A stretch of DNA of 64,000 bases, taken from Niabella aurantiaca DSM 17617. GTDB taxonomy: Bacteria > Bacteroidota > Bacteroidia > Chitinophagales > Chitinophagaceae. Below are positions 24,552-34,777 of the stretch, piece after piece (within the stretch, counting starts at the first letter, position 1; every line of letters starts with the position of its first letter). The translations under genes and the position numbers were made by a program. The notes beneath the pieces were generated by a model. That model was not told where the DNA came from. It did not search any database and saw nothing but the letters and a program-made list of their open reading frames with translations. The stretch covers positions 140,910-204,909 of the forward strand of contig NZ_KB893628.1 of NCBI RefSeq assembly GCF_000374125.1, read 5' to 3'.

Positions 24552-26288
24552 TTATAGCTCTTCTTTAGCAATAACTACCTTAGAATATTCTTTTACCCCC
24601 TCCTGATCCACCGATACGATACGGATGTATAATTTCCGGTTTTCCATATAACCGATCTCCGCACTTTTGGTACAGGACCCTGTTGCGATCACGCAGCCCA
24701 GCAAAAAGATAAATGCGCTCCTTCGTTTGGACAAAAGCATCCCCGGAAGCAGTAATAACAATACAATAAAGGGTACGACCATCCATCCGTGAGAAAGCTT
24801 ATTCCGGTTTTGTTCAAAGGCATAGCGGCGGGTAGCGGCGCCATCGCCGTCAACAGCTTTAGCAGACACCCGGCCGAGCGTCTGAAAATCCTCGCCATTC
24901 ACCGAGGCCTGCACTTCAAAGTAATCATTATTTGTTTCGGCAACGGTGGTCCACTGCACTTTAAGGGCGTCTCTGCCCAGGATCGCCGAGATGGGTCCGA
25001 AGGTTACGGATAGTGCCGCCGTGGTCGTTACATTTACCGGGTTATTGATGGCGGTAGCCGCCTGGTAATAACTACTTCCATTATCCTCAATGACCATCAC
25101 CCGGTAGCCCGTTGTAGCAGACAGTCCCGTTACATTTACCGTATTACCGGTACCGCTATAGATACAGAACCATCCGCTGGAACCGATCTGGGATCCGCTT
25201 CCAAACAGTGTATTTGCCGTATAGACCGTTCCGTTTGCAGGAGAAGCGGTTCCTGTGCTACCGGCCCTCATAAACACGGATCTGCGTACCCCACTGCCAT
25301 TGGTCCAGCTGATGGTGGTACTGCTTGCGGTTGTGCCCGTGAAGCTGATATTGCTGGCAGGGACCTCCGGTATGGTCAGGAGATGCTTTAATGCCCCACC
25401 GCTGCCGCTGCTGCCGGTAACAAAATAAATGTTTTTACTGTTTAGCGCTACAACGCCCCATGGATAAAAATCAGACCCCAACTCCAGGTCGGTAATTTTT
25501 ACAGGAGTCCCCCCGCCTCCGCTGTACAGGTTGAGGACATATGTGGATCCGTTATATTCCGCAACATACAGATTACCCTGAGGATCCAGTGCAACAGATG
25601 AGGAATATTTATTTGAAGAAATGGTTGTGTGAGCCGTATAATTGCTGGACTCCGTAAAATGATACACTGCACCTAAATCGCCGGCATTGCTATTAAAACC
25701 ATCCGTTACATAAATATCCCCATTAGGGGCAAAAGCCAGCCCGGTAGGCACCTGATATCCGGAGTCGACGACAAGTCCGTGGTATAACTGCGTGCCCGCG
25801 GCGCTCCCCGCTGGGTATTTTACGATGGCATAGTCGCTGGTTGCCGATGCATATTCCAGCGTATAAAGGTTATCAGCCGCATCAATGACCAAAGCAGAAT
25901 AATAATTGCCACTTACCAACGTTGTGGCCGTTCCATAACTACCTGCCGAACTGTTATAGGGCAGTTTAATGATATTGTTAGCAGCATAGGAAGCCACGTA
26001 TATATCGCCATTGGAAGCCACCGCCACTCCCCAGGGGTACCCGTTCGATACATATGGAAGCCCGCCAAGGATCACCTGCGGGCTGCCGGCCCCATTCGTA
26101 TATTTAATAAGGTCATAGCGGTCGGATCCTGCATTATAGCGGGTTGTATAAATATTTCCTGAAGCGTCTTTGGTCAGCGCTGTATAATACCCGCCTGATT
26201 CTATAGTGGTAACAGTTTGGGCAATAACAAAAACGGGAACACAAAATAAAACAACGAGAAAGACCAAAAATATAAATTTCCGTCTCAT
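24552..26288 (-). CDS. NHL-repeat surface protein with two internal membrane segments near the C-terminus
   Basis: 578 residues. Signal peptide (to VIAQ), then a six-bladed NHL/Vgb-like propeller (about 25-310; repeats such as NGDIYVASYAANNIIKLPY and QGNLYVAEYNG), an FN3-like domain (315-425), and a C-terminal domain that starts like T9SS cargo tails (ALKVQWTTVAETNNDYFEVQ). That last domain is interrupted by two hydrophobic stretches (WMVVPFIVLLLLLPGML; FIFLLGCVIATGSC) before resuming as IRIVSVDQEGVKEYSKVV. Likely envelope-anchored. Last gene of the minus-strand block behind the SUS locus, 273 bases after FecR, so perhaps separately transcribed. Confidence 0.75.
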   Translation of the reverse strand: MRRKFIFLVFLVVLFCVPVFVIAQTVTTIESGGYYTALTKDASGNIYTTRYNAGSDRYDLIKYTNGAGSPQVILGGLPYVSNGYPWGVAVASNGDIYVASYAANNIIKLPYNSSAGSYGTATTLVSGNYYSALVIDAADNLYTLEYASATSDYAIVKYPAGSAAGTQLYHGLVVDSGYQVPTGLAFAPNGDIYVTDGFNSNAGDLGAVYHFTESSNYTAHTTISSNKYSSSVALDPQGNLYVAEYNGSTYVLNLYSGGGGTPVKITDLELGSDFYPWGVVALNSKNIYFVTGSSGSGGALKHLLTIPEVPASNISFTGTTASSTTISWTNGSGVRRSVFMRAGSTGTASPANGTVYTANTLFGSGSQIGSSGWFCIYSGTGNTVNVTGLSATTGYRVMVIEDNGSSYYQAATAINNPVNVTTTAALSVTFGPISAILGRDALKVQWTTVAETNNDYFEVQASVNGEDFQTLGRVSAKAVDGDGAATRRYAFEQNRNKLSHGWMVVPFIVLLLLLPGMLLSKRRSAFIFLLGCVIATGSCTKSAEIGYMENRKLYIRIVSVDQEGVKEYSKVVIAKEEL

Positions 26289-26561
26289 AAACTAAATTTT
26301 AGAAGGCTTACAAAAATGACCCTGATACGGTCTTACGAGGTTACATGTTCAGAGCGACTGCCAAAAATAATAAGTTTTCAGCATTCCGTCGGGAATAATT
26401 TCAAAAGAGGCTGCTCCAGAATGGAGCCAAGGGTGCAACCAAAACGGAAACAATTTGGGTGGGTAAAATCATTAATAAGAAACACCGTCTCCGGGTTGTC
26501 CGGGCTTACTATATATTTACACTTGCTCTTGCAGCACCAAACATCATTAAAAATGTGCAGG

Positions 26562-27626
26562 TTAATTTGGTCTGACGATCACGGTATGCGCTTCAATGCT
26601 GTAATGCAGATCATGCAATCTGCAAATAAGATCACATATAAATTTCAGGTCATCGCTTTCCAGAAACACACCGGTAAATAATTTTTCCCCGATACCGGGT
26701 GCATTTTTATGATCGATCGTTACTCCAAATTTTTCCTCAATTTGCCGGAACACTTCCTTTAAAGGCTGGTTCTTAAATACCAGTCTTGTGCCCTTTTTGG
26801 TGAGCGTATCCCCGGGTGCCGGTAATACGGGCTTTTTTTCGTTCTTCTTTACGGCGGGGATCGAGGCTGCCGGATGCGTCAGGAAATAATTACGAAACTG
26901 CCTGTTGTTTACAATCAGCTGATCGCCCGGATGCAGCACTACATGCATGTGTTCATCCTTACTGTGCTGCGGCGATACCTTTACAATACCTTCCTTCAGG
27001 ATTACCGATACCCGCCGATCATCCAGAACCGATACCAGGAACTGCGTGCCCAAAGCCGTTGTAGCGATACCGGAAGCACATACTGTAAAAGGCCGCGTTT
27101 TATCTTTATGCACCTTAAATCCTGCCTTACCTTTTAAATAGAGTGCTCTGCTGTTCTTTTCAAACGACGGCAGATATTGAAGCCGGCTGTTGGGATAAAG
27201 GGTAACCACTGATCGGTCCGGCAGGTCTATCCGCATCGCGTTACCCGTTTTATTCTCTATCATTTTCAGCACTCCGGCAACGCTCGTATGGGCCATTGCA
27301 TCTTTTCCCCGTGCTGATGTATCCATCAGGCGCTTTAAGCCCGTCCAAACTAGCAGGCCGATCACTGCAGCCGCAGCAGTGTATCGCAGCACTTCTGCTA
27401 TTGAGACTGGTTTTTTTTTCCTGTATTTTTCCCTGATGTGCTGCAATATCCTGTCGCTCACAGTTGTGCTCAATTGCTTTTCAGGGCTGGTGAGCCACGC
27501 TTTTACCGGAAGATACTGCTCCAACTCGCCGGGATTTTCTCTAAAGAACCGATCAACGGCCACGGCCTCCGCATCTGTACATTGGTTTTTAAAAAACCGT
27601 TCTATTAAGTCTTTACCGGGCTTCAT
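26562..27626 (-). CDS. FecR family anti-sigma regulator
   Basis: 354 residues: a cytoplasmic anti-sigma N-domain (1-80), one membrane helix (about 85-100, AAAAVIGLLVWTG), the FecR periplasmic domain (GNAMRIDLPDRSVVTLYPNS, then FKVHKDKTRPFTVCASGIAT) and a C-terminal DUF4974/STN-like domain (NQPLKEVFRQIEEKFGVTI). FecR relays TonB-receptor state to its ECF sigma factor. Its likely partner is the sigma gene at 34778-35311, about 7 kb upstream on the same strand; normally they are adjacent. Confidence 0.93.
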   Translation of the reverse strand: MKPGKDLIERFFKNQCTDAEAVAVDRFFRENPGELEQYLPVKAWLTSPEKQLSTTVSDRILQHIREKYRKKKPVSIAEVLRYTAAAAVIGLLVWTGLKRLMDTSARGKDAMAHTSVAGVLKMIENKTGNAMRIDLPDRSVVTLYPNSRLQYLPSFEKNSRALYLKGKAGFKVHKDKTRPFTVCASGIATTALGTQFLVSVLDDRRVSVILKEGIVKVSPQHSKDEHMHVVLHPGDQLIVNNRQFRNYFLTHPAASIPAVKKNEKKPVLPAPGDTLTKKGTRLVFKNQPLKEVFRQIEEKFGVTIDHKNAPGIGEKLFTGVFLESDDLKFICDLICRLHDLHYSIEAHTVIVRPN

Positions 27627-27660
27627 GTAACACGGAGCTTTTGATAAAATGTTTTTGCTG

Positions 27661-28503
27661 CTACTCAGTTATAATGATATCCGCTGTAACCGGCAGGTGG
27701 TCCATATCATTTAGTTTGGTATATGGAGCGGAAACATTCATGATCTTAATATTCTTGCTGGTAATAATATTATCAATATGGCGGTTGGGGCCATCTTTCA
27801 TACGATCCAGCTTAACGCCTCCGGAAGCCGTTACAAACCAGCCCTGTGCTCCACCGTTGGCAATATTGAACCCCGCAGCCGGAAAGCGTAATATCTCTGC
27901 ATCCGAGGAATTGGTATCCCCAAAGCAGATGAAATATTTATATTTTTTCAGCGTTGCAATAATAGAATCCAGTGCTGCAGCATGCCCCTTCACCTGCCAG
28001 GGTATATGCGTGGAAATAACCTGGATTGTCTTATTCCCGATCTTCAGATCGCCGATCAGGGCATAATAATCCCCAAACCAATACTTTTGACGAAGGTTGG
28101 ACAAGCGATAATTGGTAGCAATGCCGTTATAGATCCAGGTATGTTCATCTCCAAAATAAATATTATTATAGTACGGTTTTAAAAGCTCATCTGCCGCTTT
28201 GAATGTACTATCCTGGTCAAAGTACCTGTTCCATTCCTGAACAGCCAGCAGATCAAGGCTCTGCTCGCCTATCCAGTTTCTCCAGCTCAGCAGTTCCTGT
28301 CTTATATACTTTCCTGTCACCTCTTTATCTGCGGGATATTGAGCTTTCCCTCTCACTTCAAGTCCGCCTTTCATACCCTGGTTAAAATGCCCCACATTGT
28401 AGGTTCCTACTCTTAATTTAACAGGAAGGCCGTTTTCGGATTGTGCCATCGCGCCCGATAGATATAGCAACCCAGCCAGTGTAAAAATCAGTTTCTTTCT
28501 CAT
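27661..28503 (-). CDS. Secreted endonuclease/exonuclease/phosphatase-family enzyme
   Basis: 280 residues with a signal peptide ending SGAMAQ. EEP-fold signatures in order: LRVGTYNVGHFN, LDLLAVQEWNRYFDQ (metal-binding Glu), VISTHIPWQ, ICFGDTNSSDAE, and DMDHLPVTADI (catalytic His). In SUS loci such enzymes are often phosphodiesterases or sphingomyelinase-like; the substrate is unknown here. Lies between the dead isomerase and fecR, 34 bases before fecR. Confidence 0.88.
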   Translation of the reverse strand: MRKKLIFTLAGLLYLSGAMAQSENGLPVKLRVGTYNVGHFNQGMKGGLEVRGKAQYPADKEVTGKYIRQELLSWRNWIGEQSLDLLAVQEWNRYFDQDSTFKAADELLKPYYNNIYFGDEHTWIYNGIATNYRLSNLRQKYWFGDYYALIGDLKIGNKTIQVISTHIPWQVKGHAAALDSIIATLKKYKYFICFGDTNSSDAEILRFPAAGFNIANGGAQGWFVTASGGVKLDRMKDGPNRHIDNIITSKNIKIMNVSAPYTKLNDMDHLPVTADIIITE

Positions 28504-28541
28504 ATCCTTTTAAATAAATATTGTAACAAAATAAATCATTA

Positions 28542-29103
28542 TTATTTACTATCCACGCCGAGTGCCCGTACAAAAGACTGGTACAAGCTTTCATAACAAG
28601 GTTTAAAATCACTTACATCCCTCTACTTGGATTCATACATGAACGGGCCGTTATGCCCTACTGCATTCAGTGCCATCAGTATCGCTACCCAGTCGTTATG
28701 TCCCTCTCCGCTGCATGGGAAAAAATGATTTTCAGCCTTGTCGGTACCATCCGCAACGTGTAGTGTTTTTAAACGGGCGCTCATCGCCTTAACTGCCTTA
28801 TTCAGTTCAATTGCCGATCGAATCATCTGGCGCTTTTTTGGCTGCTTTTATATTGCTTATAATCTCCGTATCCGTAAAGCGAAAGTTGCGGGCTGAATCT
28901 ACATACGCATTTAAGCTGGTTTCAATATAATCGATGCCGTTGGCCCTCGCCTTAGACAATAATTCCGGGGTGATCTTATTAATCCCGATGGAAAACCCCA
29001 AATGCAATCGTGGTGGCGCCAGCTGGCTTTTTGCCTTCAGACCAAACAGCCCGCTGCATACCATAACTGTAACCAGAAAACAATATCGCTTTATCATAAT
29101 CAT
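28542..29103 (-). pseudogene. Sugar phosphate isomerase/epimerase, disrupted
   Basis: The 5' part (29103 to about 28810) encodes a signal peptide and the start of an AP-endonuclease-2-type TIM barrel (FSIGINKITPELLSKARANG, IDYIETSLNAYVD). After AAKKA the frame is lost; about half the barrel is missing. The 3' part resumes in another frame (ARLKTLHVADGTDKAENHFF, GHNDWVAILMALN, FMYESK), meets an in-frame TAG (28623-28625), then continues RDVSDFKPCYESLYQSF to the true end at 28542. So there is an internal deletion with frame change plus a nonsense mutation. Confidence 0.85.
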
Positions 29104-29335
29104 TTATTCCAAATTGAGACCGGGAGTCATCCCAGGTTTTATTACCGGTAATACCTGTTGAATGCCACAGGGATGGATCCTCCCCGCCGCACTTTAAAGA
29201 TCCGACCTAAAAGATTGCCACCGGGTGTTGCGTAAAGAGCCTTTGCACCTCCCCCGTAGCAACTTCTGATCCGCCTTAATACACTATTGCAGGCCGGAAA
29301 TTCCGATGCCCCTGGATAAACAACAGGCAAAAAAA

Positions 29336-29971
29336 CTATGGCCGGGCCTGGTTCACGGTCAGCGAGTCCCTGAGATTGGTTCCCAGTATATCCGTATAGC
29401 TGAGATAAATCTTCCCGGATCGCGCTTCGGTCGTTTCATTTGCTGCCACGCCAAAAGATATTTTGCCGTCGGCTATCTGAGGACCGGAGATCCAGTTGCT
29501 ACCGGCGTTATAGGTGTAGGCTACGTTTATCACATCCAGGGAAAATTTGGTGTTGATGGAAGTTTCAACAGGACCGCCTGCGGCGGGAACCGCTACCGAT
29601 GTGGCCGCAATGGTCAGCGCGGGCGTAATAACACCTCTTTGTCCCAATTTAAGGGTATCCGTTTTACCTCCCGCTTTAAAAAGAAGCGTGGTGGCGCGCG
29701 GATAATCAGAAATATTGTCCGATACTGAAACGATCGCGTACCCGGTTCCATCACCGGATCCCTTCCGGATCATGATCCAGGGGGCATCTTCCCGATTTTC
29801 CATGGTCCATTTATGATCTGAATAGACAACGATCCTGGTCGTGTCCGCCGGAGCATTGAGGATAACAAATCTTGAGTCAAGACCCAGGTCCGTATTAAAG
29901 ACGGTATCCTCTTTTTCACACCCGGCAAACAGCAGCGTCAAAAAAGCGAAGAATAATATGAATCGATTCAT
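29336..29971 (-). CDS. BACON-domain surface lipoprotein of the SUS locus
   Basis: 211 residues. Lipoprotein signal with Cys18 (LLFAGCEKED). Two beta domains follow: residues about 35-110 end SDYPRATTLLFKAGGKTDTL and 118-208 end in ARSGKIYLSYTDILG...LTVNQ, the BACON pattern. Such proteins sit on the cell surface beside SusD and are thought to bind glycans or mucin. Starts 12 bases after the susD stop, so cotranscribed. Confidence 0.85.
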   Translation of the reverse strand: MNRFILFFAFLTLLFAGCEKEDTVFNTDLGLDSRFVILNAPADTTRIVVYSDHKWTMENREDAPWIMIRKGSGDGTGYAIVSVSDNISDYPRATTLLFKAGGKTDTLKLGQRGVITPALTIAATSVAVPAAGGPVETSINTKFSLDVINVAYTYNAGSNWISGPQIADGKISFGVAANETTEARSGKIYLSYTDILGTNLRDSLTVNQARP

Positions 29972-29983
29972 AGTCTTAAATTT

Positions 29984-31489
29984 TTATTGATTATAGGCAT
30001 CATTGGTTAATATTCCCCCTGAGCGGTCAACCTCTGTTTGTGGTACCGGGTAATATTCGTGGTAAGGTCTCAGATTCGTCTGGATGGCATCTACCTCGGC
30101 CGCAGCAGTGGCGCTTACACGGGTATAGAAATCGCCCCAGCGTACCAGGTCCCATTTACGGCCATATTCTCCAAACAATTCCCTTGCACGTTCTTTTTTC
30201 AGCTCTTCCCGGAACGCATCCTTACCCGGATACGCCGCAAGCACAAAGCCGGTGTTCGCCCTTGCCTTTACCTGGTTGATGGCATCCATGGCCGTAGCAG
30301 GGTCGTTCATTTCGTTGGCCGCCTCTGCTAACATCAGCAAGGCATCAGCAAACCGGAAAACCTTCTGGTTATTATTATCCTGTTGCAGGCTCATGTTCGG
30401 GCACCAGAACTTGGGTCCGGGCCAGGGTTTTCCCGTAAAATTGTTAGACTTGGGCCTGTTGAACCATACGCCCTCGTAGGTATAGGCCAGTGTAGTATTC
30501 TTTCTCGGATCGGTGTCATTATACAAAGACATAAGATAATCCGTGGGTGTTGCCGCGGTAAAAGTAGTGGTGGTCGTGCCGAGCTGTGTAATGGTAACCC
30601 CATCATAAACGGCTCCTGAAGCCCGCGCCGGGGTCATCTGGGTAGCCACATTGCTGATTTTTATGGTCCCCGAATATTGTACTTCAAAAATAGATTCCGC
30701 TTTATTCCTGTTGCGAAACCAGGTGTCCGTCAGTGCGTATTGGGAGAGCGCTCCATAAATGTCTTTCAACTTTTGCATCGCGTCAATACATACATCCCAT
30801 TTTTTATTCCAGAGGGCCATTTTACCGATCAGCATATAGGCCAGTGGCGCTCCGATCCTGTTATCGGCAATAGATGAACTTTTTGTTTGCGGCATAACGG
30901 GCGCCCATTTATGAAGGTCGGCAATCAGGCTATCCCTGATAACGACTGCCGACATGCGGCCCATTTGCGCTACTTCCATTAATGCATCGAAACTGGCGCT
31001 TGCATCACTTGTATAGTAAGGCACGTCGCCAAACATACAGGTAAGTATATAATAATACAGTGCACGCATAATTGCGGCTTCTCCAATTAAAGCAGGCTTC
31101 TTTTCCTCCGCAATCGAGGCAGAATGCTGAATACCGGCAATGGTAGCATTACAAACCATGATGCCGTTATAGGCCGAGGTCCAGATGCCGTCGCCCACTC
31201 CGGGGTTGGAGGGAGACATGCCGAAGGACTGGTCTACACCGCCGTTCGTCAGATAGGACAGGTCGCTGGTATATTCCGTTGCCATCATCAAATCGCCTCT
31301 ATATATATTATATAGCTTAAGGTAGCAGGCGTTTACAGCAGATAGTGCCTGCGCTTCTGTTTGATAAAAGTTATCCGAATTGAGAAAGCTCTGTGGTTTT
31401 TCTTCCAAAAATTTCGTACAACTCCCAATGGTAAGGCCTACGATTGCCAGGCCGGCGAGTGCATATATTTTTATTTGTTTCATGTCCAT
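29984..31489 (-). CDS. SusD/RagB family nutrient-binding outer-membrane lipoprotein
   Basis: 501 residues (a second ATG two codons on is equally good). Lipoprotein Cys24 (LTIGSC), followed by FLEEKPQSFLNSDNFYQTEA, the SusD start pattern, TPR-like helices, and the C-terminal signature FREELKKERARELFGEYGRKWDLVRWG. Its ATG overlaps the susC TAA by one base. Partner of the SusC transporter; the ligand cannot be deduced. Confidence 0.95.
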   Translation of the reverse strand: MDMKQIKIYALAGLAIVGLTIGSCTKFLEEKPQSFLNSDNFYQTEAQALSAVNACYLKLYNIYRGDLMMATEYTSDLSYLTNGGVDQSFGMSPSNPGVGDGIWTSAYNGIMVCNATIAGIQHSASIAEEKKPALIGEAAIMRALYYYILTCMFGDVPYYTSDASASFDALMEVAQMGRMSAVVIRDSLIADLHKWAPVMPQTKSSSIADNRIGAPLAYMLIGKMALWNKKWDVCIDAMQKLKDIYGALSQYALTDTWFRNRNKAESIFEVQYSGTIKISNVATQMTPARASGAVYDGVTITQLGTTTTTFTAATPTDYLMSLYNDTDPRKNTTLAYTYEGVWFNRPKSNNFTGKPWPGPKFWCPNMSLQQDNNNQKVFRFADALLMLAEAANEMNDPATAMDAINQVKARANTGFVLAAYPGKDAFREELKKERARELFGEYGRKWDLVRWGDFYTRVSATAAAEVDAIQTNLRPYHEYYPVPQTEVDRSGGILTNDAYNQ

Positions 31490-34400
31490 TAGAATTTTAA
31501 TTCAGCAGTAAAAGTGATTGTTCTGTTCGGAGGAAATGATCCGTTATCTACACGGCGCAGTGTAGAAGAAGTGCCGCTTGTATTCACTTCCGGATCGTAC
31601 CCGATATAATTCTTCAATAGCAACAGGTTATTTCCGTTCAATGAAAGCGCCAATGATCTGAGCTTTGATGCTGTTAATTTTGTAAGATCAAACGTGTATC
31701 CGATGGACGCCGCTTTTAAACGAAAGAAGCTTGCATCATATACAAACCGGTCATTGGGGATATCATCTTTAGAATCGGTCCTGGGAATGTCTGAATCAGG
31801 ATTGCGCACCTCGTGATACCGGTTTACCATAAGCTCCTGCTGGTTATTGAGGTACACCCCCGTCATATTGAACATCCCCCCGGGATAATACATATCGCCT
31901 CCCACAGAATAGTTGAAGAAAATCGAAAGAAATGCATTTTTATACCGGAATGTGTTTTGCAAACCGCCATACAGGTCCGGATCAGCATCCCCCAGCATTA
32001 TCATATCATCACTATTCATTAACCCATCGTTATTCTGATCAATATAACGCTGGCGCCCCGGAACCAAATATGCTGCTGAAGCCGATACATATTTCTTATC
32101 GATCTGATTTTGGATAATCTCATCCTGGTTTTTCCACACACCTCCATACTCAAAACCGTAAATAGCATTTAGCGGGTAGCCCGCCTGGTAGCCATTGATC
32201 ATGTATTGCGCGCCATAGGTATAGGTATTGGTAACCACTCTTCCAACCAGGCCGATGTCGTCTACCATTTGTTGGTTATGTGCAGCAGTAAAGCTGGCAG
32301 ACCAGCCAAAATCACTTTTTCGTATTACATCATAATTAATGGTCAGCTCAATTCCCTTATTGGAGGTTTTACCAAAGTTCATCAATCTGGAAGAAAAACC
32401 CGTTTGCGTAGGCATCTGCACACTCAGCAGGAGATCCGAAGTATTGCTCTTATAGGCATCGAGTGTGACTTCAAGGCGTTTACGGAATAAGGAAAGGTCA
32501 AGCCCTGCGTTATAGGTGGTGGTCTTTTCCCATTTTAAACCGGCATTGGCAATACCCGAAGGATAAAACGCTACAGGCTGTGCTCCCCCGAACAAATACC
32601 CGGATGTGGTAGCACTCAGGCGGCTGAGCGACTGGTAGCGCGAAATGGCGTCGTTACCCGATGTACCCGCGCTGAGGCGAACCGCAAAATCACTCAGGCC
32701 GGAGTTTTTCATAAAGTTTTCGTTCAACACATTCCACCGGACAGCTGCTGATGGAAAATAAGCCCATTTGTTGTTGGCAGCAAAGTTGGAGGCTCCATCC
32801 CTGCGCAAAGTAGCCGTCAGGTAATATTTCCGTGCATAATTATAATTAAGGCGGGCGAGGTGCGATACGCGCGTTTGTAATTCTTTTGCACCGCTTACGT
32901 TAAGCTTCTGTTTATCCGGTATGGAACCGATATCCCAAAGCGCCGTCTCATCGCTGTAATAACCACTGCCACTTATGGAAACCCGGTAGAAATTCCGCAT
33001 CTGTACGGTGAACCCATACATTGCCTCGAAATTATGTCCGGTTCCGAATGTGTTCTTGTAGGTAACCGTATTTTCATTCAGCAGGTTGTCATTTTGATTG
33101 ATGCTTTTAGAAGTAGCATTCCCTGCGGTGGCACGGCTGGGCATGGTAGACGGAACCAGCGCATTGTTATTGATATCATATTTGGAATAAGAAATTGAGG
33201 CATGTGCCATGACGTTTTTAATCGGTGTTATATCAACATACACCATGGAAGTAAGCGTTCCTGTTTGCGTTGTATTCTTTCGCAGTGTCGCATCAAACAA
33301 AGGCAGGTCGGATACCCCTCCTGAATAGTTTTGTGAGTTCCAGCTGTTCAGCGTGCCATCGGGGTTATAGATCGGAACCACGGGAGCTACCGATACAAAA
33401 GATACGCTCCAGTTGTTATAGGCGCCTAAGTAACGCATTGGCTGCTCCTGTGTGCTGTTGGAGTACGCTATACGGATACCGGCTTTAGCGTATTTGCTCA
33501 ATGTCTGATCGAGGTTCGTACGAAACTGGTAGCGTTTGAATTCGCTGCCGAGAATAACCCCGGCAATTTTGTCGTAGCCGCCCGAAATAAAGAACCTGGT
33601 GTTCTTATTGCCGCCCGAAACGGCTAATGAATAATTGGAAAAAGGCGCACTGCGGGTAAGAGCGTGCTGCCAGTCGGAGCCCCCGCCAAGTGAAAGGGGG
33701 TCAGGATAGGGGTAATCCTCAAGTGGTTTTGTCCGGTTGGCCGCACTGGCATAATAGTAACGGTCGTTGATCAGCTGCGCAAATTCAGTAGCATCCATCA
33801 GGTCGAGGTACCCCGCCATTTTTGCAAAGCCCTGGGATGTTCTTACCGTAAAATCTGTTTTGCCGTTTTTGCTAATGCCACTTTTCGTGGTGATGATAAT
33901 GACACCGTTGGCACCACGGGAACCATAGATGGCAGTAGAAGACGCATCCTTCAATACACTGATGCTGGCAATATCCGAGGGATTCAGGTCGTTCAGATTA
34001 TTGATACCATCCATCACTCCGTCTACAACGTATAAAGGCTCATTGTCAGCCGAAATAGATCTTGTTCCGCGTATCCGAACGGTGGTACCAGAGCCGGGGG
34101 CTCCATCTGTAGACATGAATTCCGCTCCGGCGATCCTTCCCGCAAGCATCTGGTCTACACGCGGAACGGGTATGTTCTCGAGGTCCTGTACTTTAACGGA
34201 GGAAACGGCGCCGGTAAGATCACGTTTCCTTACGCTGCCGTAGCCCACCGCCACTACTTCCACCTTCTCAAGATCGCCGGTTTTGTTTACCAGCCGTACC
34301 AATAATGCACTCTGGGTCTTTTTCAGCACTACATTTTTTTCAATATAGGTTTCATAACCCACATAGCTGCAGTAAAGGTCATAGGTCCCGTCCTGATTCA

Positions 34401-34614
34401 GGTTGTCCAGGCTAAAGGAGCCTTCCTTATTGGTGAGTGTTGAGGCCATATCCGCCCTTCCCTGCCGGGCCACAACGGAAACCATTTCAAGCGGGTTTCC
34501 CTGTTCATCCAGAACCGTACCCTTTACTTGGGCAGACTGCGCTGCAGCGTTCAAAGCAACGGCCAGGGAAAAAAAAGTAAACAGTGTTCTGAATAACATT
34601 TTTTGTATTTTCAT
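31489..34614 (-). CDS. SusC/RagA family TonB-dependent outer-membrane transporter
   Basis: 1041 residues from the ATG at 34614 (signal to NAAAQ). Domains: carboxypeptidase-regulatory-like domain (about 30-110, VKGTVLDEQGNPLEMVSVVA), a plug with the SusC signature (GYGSVRKRDLTGAVSSV; PLYVVDGVMDGINNLN; SISVLKDASSTAIYGSRGAN) and a 22-strand barrel ending TFTAELKF. There is no extra STN domain at the N-terminus, so sigma control would need FecR by another route than the classical STN contact. One-base overlap with susD. Confidence 0.96.
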   Translation of the reverse strand: MKIQKMLFRTLFTFFSLAVALNAAAQSAQVKGTVLDEQGNPLEMVSVVARQGRADMASTLTNKEGSFSLDNLNQDGTYDLYCSYVGYETYIEKNVVLKKTQSALLVRLVNKTGDLEKVEVVAVGYGSVRKRDLTGAVSSVKVQDLENIPVPRVDQMLAGRIAGAEFMSTDGAPGSGTTVRIRGTRSISADNEPLYVVDGVMDGINNLNDLNPSDIASISVLKDASSTAIYGSRGANGVIIITTKSGISKNGKTDFTVRTSQGFAKMAGYLDLMDATEFAQLINDRYYYASAANRTKPLEDYPYPDPLSLGGGSDWQHALTRSAPFSNYSLAVSGGNKNTRFFISGGYDKIAGVILGSEFKRYQFRTNLDQTLSKYAKAGIRIAYSNSTQEQPMRYLGAYNNWSVSFVSVAPVVPIYNPDGTLNSWNSQNYSGGVSDLPLFDATLRKNTTQTGTLTSMVYVDITPIKNVMAHASISYSKYDINNNALVPSTMPSRATAGNATSKSINQNDNLLNENTVTYKNTFGTGHNFEAMYGFTVQMRNFYRVSISGSGYYSDETALWDIGSIPDKQKLNVSGAKELQTRVSHLARLNYNYARKYYLTATLRRDGASNFAANNKWAYFPSAAVRWNVLNENFMKNSGLSDFAVRLSAGTSGNDAISRYQSLSRLSATTSGYLFGGAQPVAFYPSGIANAGLKWEKTTTYNAGLDLSLFRKRLEVTLDAYKSNTSDLLLSVQMPTQTGFSSRLMNFGKTSNKGIELTINYDVIRKSDFGWSASFTAAHNQQMVDDIGLVGRVVTNTYTYGAQYMINGYQAGYPLNAIYGFEYGGVWKNQDEIIQNQIDKKYVSASAAYLVPGRQRYIDQNNDGLMNSDDMIMLGDADPDLYGGLQNTFRYKNAFLSIFFNYSVGGDMYYPGGMFNMTGVYLNNQQELMVNRYHEVRNPDSDIPRTDSKDDIPNDRFVYDASFFRLKAASIGYTFDLTKLTASKLRSLALSLNGNNLLLLKNYIGYDPEVNTSGTSSTLRRVDNGSFPPNRTITFTAELKF

Positions 34615-34777
34615 CTTCTGCAAAATTTAATAAGTCCGGCTGGTCCATAACCTTGTTATGCCCTGTATGCCCACCATCTTATCTTGGTAAGGGCACTTTA
34701 TACCGGGAATGACACAGAAGATTCGAACAAGAATGCGTTTACCCCTATCCGTTAACAATTTGATAATTCAATAAGGC

